Shown: piece after piece, positions 7,405 to 10,000 of the stretch
Numbering within the stretch: the first letter of the stretch is position 1
Layout: each line of letters starts with the position of its first letter
From: Actinidia chinensis
Taxonomy: Eukaryota > Streptophyta > Magnoliopsida > Ericales > Actinidiaceae
Reading direction: 5' to 3'
NCBI GenBank assembly: GCA_009663005.1
Contig: VIGQ01002152.1
Span: 105,001 to 115,000 of the forward strand
DNA length: 10,000 nt
The notes under the pieces: generated by a model
Seen by the model: only the letters and a program-made list of their open reading frames with translations
Told to the model about the DNA's origin: nothing
Database searches by the model: none
Translations under genes and position numbers: made by a program

Positions 7405-8111
7405 TGTTCACGCCCGCAACCTGGCCCCTTGCGGATCGTGGGCGCGTGATGGCCGACGGCTAGCCGCAAGGCCAACTTCCTTAAACCTGCTGCATTCTCA
7501 TTCAAAATGCACATAAATAATTTTTCTTTTGCGGAAACGTCATAATTGAAAATAACAAAGCGTCACGTCATACCGTACAAAAGAACTGTGTTAAGTTTTA
7601 AACTTTGCATACATTTCAAGGTTAACTATTTAATACACATAATCTCAAAGACATAAATCGGTCATTAAGCCCACAAAATACATACAAAGCACCTTGCCGC
7701 GCCTATCAAAACCACAATCTGTGTTCAACCTCATCCTATGGTTCTTCACTTTGGTTTCCTCCCCTGAAAAGGTTTTTAAAAACGTAAGCTAAAGTTTTGT
7801 GAATAATAAAGATCCATAACATAAAATACCATGGATAAATTTCCATATTATACAACATCAACATGTGAACAAGTGAGCGTAACATAGCTTTCTTGAAACT
7901 TATTTCATAACCTTGATCTTGCATAAACATGGCATCACTTGTTTTCCACTAACATACATAGCATATCATGAAAACGGAACGACTCACTCGGATTTAACAT
8001 AACATAACATGGGACATATAGGTCGGGTGGCTCTTTAGGCCGAGTACCCTTTAAATATTTATTTCCACGTGCCCTCTTTATTACCCTTCTAGACCATTGG
8101 TTTAAGATTAA

Positions 8112-8131
8112 GGTCCCACCACAGGGGGACC
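8112..8131. repeat. Conserved short hairpin in 5' LTR
   Basis: The arms GGTCCC (8112-8117) and GGGACC (8126-8131) have the same eight-base loop length as the copy at 908-927 and sit in the same conserved block. Preservation in both copies, despite many nearby gaps, is the only support for a role. Confidence 0.55.
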
Positions 8132-8580
8132 CGAGTGTCAATGCAAATACCTTGAATAATTCGTTTGGTTTGGAAGCAAATATCCAGTGGTTTTCTTTCG
8201 TACATATTAGCATTATCATACATACATTGAAGACATGGCATTTATATTGACAACATAACTTTAATGCATTGAAACATGGAAAACCCTTGAATATACAATA
8301 TATGTGTGGAAAACAGTTCGAAGTACATAATTTTTTTTCATGGCATCGGGTTCTACTCAGCATGGATTCTCTTAGCTAACTTTAAAAACGTCGTTTCCCA
8401 CACTAAAGGACATAGGTATCGGTTTATCATTTACTCTGATCAACCAATATGATAAGAAAACTTTTAATTTAATAGAACACTTCTAATTTCCTCACCCAAG
8501 GCATATCCTTTAAACGTCTTATGCACTAGGATAACTCTGAGGTGTAGAATACTTTCCATCTCCCAGTTAAGCCTCAGCAC

Positions 8581-8679
8581 CCGTTCGAACCACAGTGAAA
8601 AACTTCTAACCAACCGTTCGACCCATTCCTAACACGTTCGAACCCAAACGTTCGAACCACAAAACAAAACGTTCGACCC
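8581..8679. repeat. GTTCGAAC motif cluster, distal, in 5' LTR
   Basis: Five copies or near copies of CGTTCGAACC occur, starting near 8582, 8615, 8635, 8649 and 8670. Two have lost one A to give GTTCGACC. Most CpGs are intact. It corresponds to 1361-1463 in the other LTR. Confidence 0.7.
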
Positions 8680-8883
8680 CCACCCTTTTTTCCTGCCCAA
8701 CAAATCCCCAGCTTCTTTCCACTCTACCCTCACAGACCAAATCAATTCAAAAACTCTTTTCATTTCTTTCAGGCTTCTAGGATATCAAATACAACTCAAA
8801 GGGACTACAATAACTCAGATTCAAGTCTTACATTTAACCCTATCATGGTGGATCTAGATTTTTAATCAAACAAAAACCCAAAA

Positions 8884-8901
8884 CTATACATATACATAAA
8901 A
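8884..8901 (-). promoter_or_regulatory. TATA-like block, candidate core promoter of the element
   Basis: The sense strand reads TTTTATGTATATGTATAG, about 500 bp inside the 5' LTR, downstream of the GA-rich tract and the proximal GTTCGAAC sites and upstream of the rest of the LTR. The block is almost identical in the other LTR (1644-1660), whereas its surroundings vary. A transcription start about 30 bp further along the minus strand would be expected if this is the real TATA box. There is no direct evidence of a start. Confidence 0.3.
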
Positions 8902-8987
8902 GGTAAAATGCTCACCTCTTACAACTTGATGAACTTCTAATGAAATGGCTTTCTTCTTTCCTTGATTAGTTTTTCCCAGCTCTCTTG

Positions 8988-9063
8988 CCTTCTTCCCTCT
9001 TCTTTCTTCCTTTTTCTTCTTCTCCGTCTTTGCTTGCTCCTTTCTCTCTCCCTCTCTCTCTTC
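8988..9063. repeat. Pyrimidine-rich tract in 5' LTR
   Basis: The plus strand is nearly all C and T over 76 bases, interrupted by G at 9026, 9032 and 9036, and is followed by a GTGGGTGTGGGTGTGTGG run. It corresponds to the uninterrupted tract at 1739-1798. The sense strand is GA-rich. Confidence 0.7.
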
Positions 9064-9206
9064 GTGGGTGTGGGTGTGTGGTTTTTGGATTTGGTAAATG
9101 AAATGAGAGAGGTGAGGTTTATGGGCTGATATGAAAATTATCGCCGTTGTGCGTCTCTTTCTAATTTAGTGTTCCCTTTTTCTTTTTCTTTTCTTCTGCT
9201 GTTATC

Positions 9207-9270
9207 CGTTCGAACCATCTTTGTCCGTCCGAACGTCACCGTCCCGAACGCAATGCTTGTCGTTCGAACG
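9207..9270. repeat. GTTCGAAC motif cluster, proximal, in 5' LTR
   Basis: CGTTCGAACC (9207-9216), CGTCCGAACG (9226-9235), CGTCCCGAACG (from 9240) and CGTTCGAACG (9261-9270) match the four sites at 1951-2015 in order and spacing. On the sense strand they begin about 130 bp inside the LTR, in the region expected to be U3. Confidence 0.7.
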
Positions 9271-9400
9271 CTAATGGAAATTTTGACTTACACGCTGAAT
9301 ATTTTATTTTTGCATCCTATAAAAATTAGGGACTTTCATAAACTAACATAGCGGCACATAAATACCTCATTAAACGGTTTTACGTATTCGGGATATTACA

Positions 9401-9405
9401 ATTTT
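9401..9405. repeat. Target-site duplication, right copy (ATTTT)
   Basis: ATTTT follows directly on the CA that closes the right LTR and matches 193-197 exactly. Both copies being intact argues against recombination between different elements. Confidence 0.85.
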
Positions 9406-10000
9406 ATATAACTGCTATATTTTCTTGATTTTTCTCTTCTTCTTCTCTTTCGTTTAGATACTTTCAAAATAGACGTCCTATTATGTTCGGTAACGCATAT
9501 GCATGAGTTTGCTACCTCATATATACACGGCCTTGTACGTTTTAACGTGAGGTGGGTTCATCATATATTTGCTACATGACGATAATTTCTGGTCTTGATT
9601 ATACAACAATTTATTCTAAGTAACTTTTATACAATAATATTGCTCAGTAATGTACGTTGCCTTGTAATCGTTGTATTGCTGAGTTTGGTTTTCAATTATC
9701 TTGTGTGCAAAACGAATTGAAGATTGAAGAACAATTAGTTTTAAAAGGCTAAATCTTCCGAATCGAGACTCACGACATAGTCGAAAGATTTTTGAGTTAT
9801 AAGAAGCTTCCATTGGGATTATGAAAACCTAATTTTTGGATCAATTGGATTTTGAGTCACTTTATTATTCTCAGGGAAGCAACTTTAATTATTTTTCTAA
9901 TTAGAATTAGTTTTAATCAACCAAAAAACAAGCTCGACAACAATGTTTATTTTCTCTTTCTAAAGCATAAGTTAGGATTAAGTTAGGTTCAAAGTGATTG
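9406..10000. other. Right host flank, AT-rich, no recognised gene
   Basis: This is host DNA beyond the element. The sequence at 9421-9457 is a long pyrimidine run ending in TTTCGTTTAG, a good match to a plant 3' splice site. After it one frame stays open for about 40 codons (TFKIDV...), ending near 9580, but I do not recognise the peptide. A second acceptor-like TTATTATTCTCAG lies near 9863-9875. Small AAGTTAGG repeats occur near 9969-9987. No RNA gene or further transposon end is visible, and no protein family can be named. Confidence 0.5.

Larger units (their letters stand above)
198..9400 (-). mobile_element. Ty3/gypsy chromovirus LTR retrotransposon, Tekay/Del-like, non-intact
   Basis: This is a complete element by structure, about 9.2 kb. 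It has two LTRs of 1948 and 1996 bp with TG...CA ends, an ATTTT target-site duplication, a primer-binding-site-like sequence beside the right LTR and a polypurine tract beside the left LTR. Both the polypurine tract and the proteins place the sense strand on minus. The domain order gag, protease, RT, RNase H, integrase, chromodomain identifies a chromovirus of Ty3/gypsy (Metaviridae). The long LTRs and the Gag start MAPRRGR favour the Tekay/Del lineage over CRM, Galadriel or Reina, but no phylogeny was run. Coding capacity is broken by many frameshifts and stops. Whether these are all real or partly sequencing error is treated as a finding. No extra open reading frame such as env is recognisable. 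Confidence 0.95.
7405..9400 (-). repeat. 5' LTR (right copy)
   Basis: This is the right long terminal repeat, which on the sense strand is the promoter-bearing 5' copy. On the plus strand it runs from TGTTCACGCCC to GGATATTACA; the sense strand starts TGTAATATCCCG and ends in ACA. It matches 198-2145 throughout with the same landmarks in the same order. It is 48 bp longer than the left copy because of many small gaps. Upstream similarity stops sharply at 7405, where one side is interior and the other is host DNA, confirming the boundary. Transcription would run from right to left. The longest reading frame inside it (7935-8363, minus) is broken in the left copy and is not taken as a gene. Confidence 0.93.

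Noticed and set aside
7935..8363. 142-codon minus-strand reading frame inside the right LTR
   Set aside because: The matching part of the left LTR (about 690-1130) is broken by stops and gaps, no family is recognisable, and LTRs rarely encode proteins. It is a chance frame.
198..9400. Ty1/copia element or Athila/Tat-type gypsy element
   Set aside because: Integrase lies after RNase H, which excludes copia order, and a chromodomain is present, which Athila/Tat elements lack.
9406..10000. Second transposon or MITE in the right flank from small AT-rich inverted repeats
   Set aside because: The inverted stretches near 9890-9915 are short and AT-rich, with no matching target-site duplication.

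Overview
The window is plant nuclear DNA almost entirely occupied by one full-length LTR retrotransposon on the minus strand (198-9400, about 9.2 kb). Two long terminal repeats of about 1.95-2.0 kb (198-2145 and 7405-9400) enclose a 5.26 kb interior. The outer edges are fixed by TG...CA ends and a 5-bp target-site duplication ATTTT (193-197 and 9401-9405). A purine-rich tract lies against the left LTR and a degenerate initiator-Met-like primer-binding site against the right LTR. The element is therefore transcribed right to left: the right LTR is the 5' LTR and the left LTR is the 3' LTR.

Read on the minus strand, the interior gives the order gag (7162 to about 6090), aspartic protease (about 5990-5560), reverse transcriptase (about 5470-4540), RNase H (about 4508-4020), integrase with a GPY/F module (about 3990-2620) and a chromodomain ending at a stop at 2462-2464. 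This is the order of a Ty3/gypsy (Metaviridae) chromovirus. The 2-kb LTRs, compact interior, Arg/Gly-rich Gag start and chromodomain fit the Tekay/Del lineage best. No gene is open for its full length. Recognisable blocks of up to about 16 residues are joined across many frame changes and stops, so gag and pol are annotated as pseudogenes.

The flanks (1-192 and 9406-10000) are AT-rich host DNA without a recognised gene. A 69-nt stretch at 122-190 has an acceptor-like and a donor-like dinucleotide at its ends, and a strong polypyrimidine/AG acceptor-like site lies at 9421-9457, so the element may have inserted into an intron. This is speculative. The organism looks like an angiosperm; the species cannot be told.

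I found no evidence of a previously undescribed system. The points most worth a second look are the indel-dominated difference between the LTRs (possibly uncorrected read error rather than age), the doubled primer-binding-site-like sequence, the clusters of palindromic GTTCGAAC motifs with retained CpGs, and the position of the insertion beside a splice-like site.
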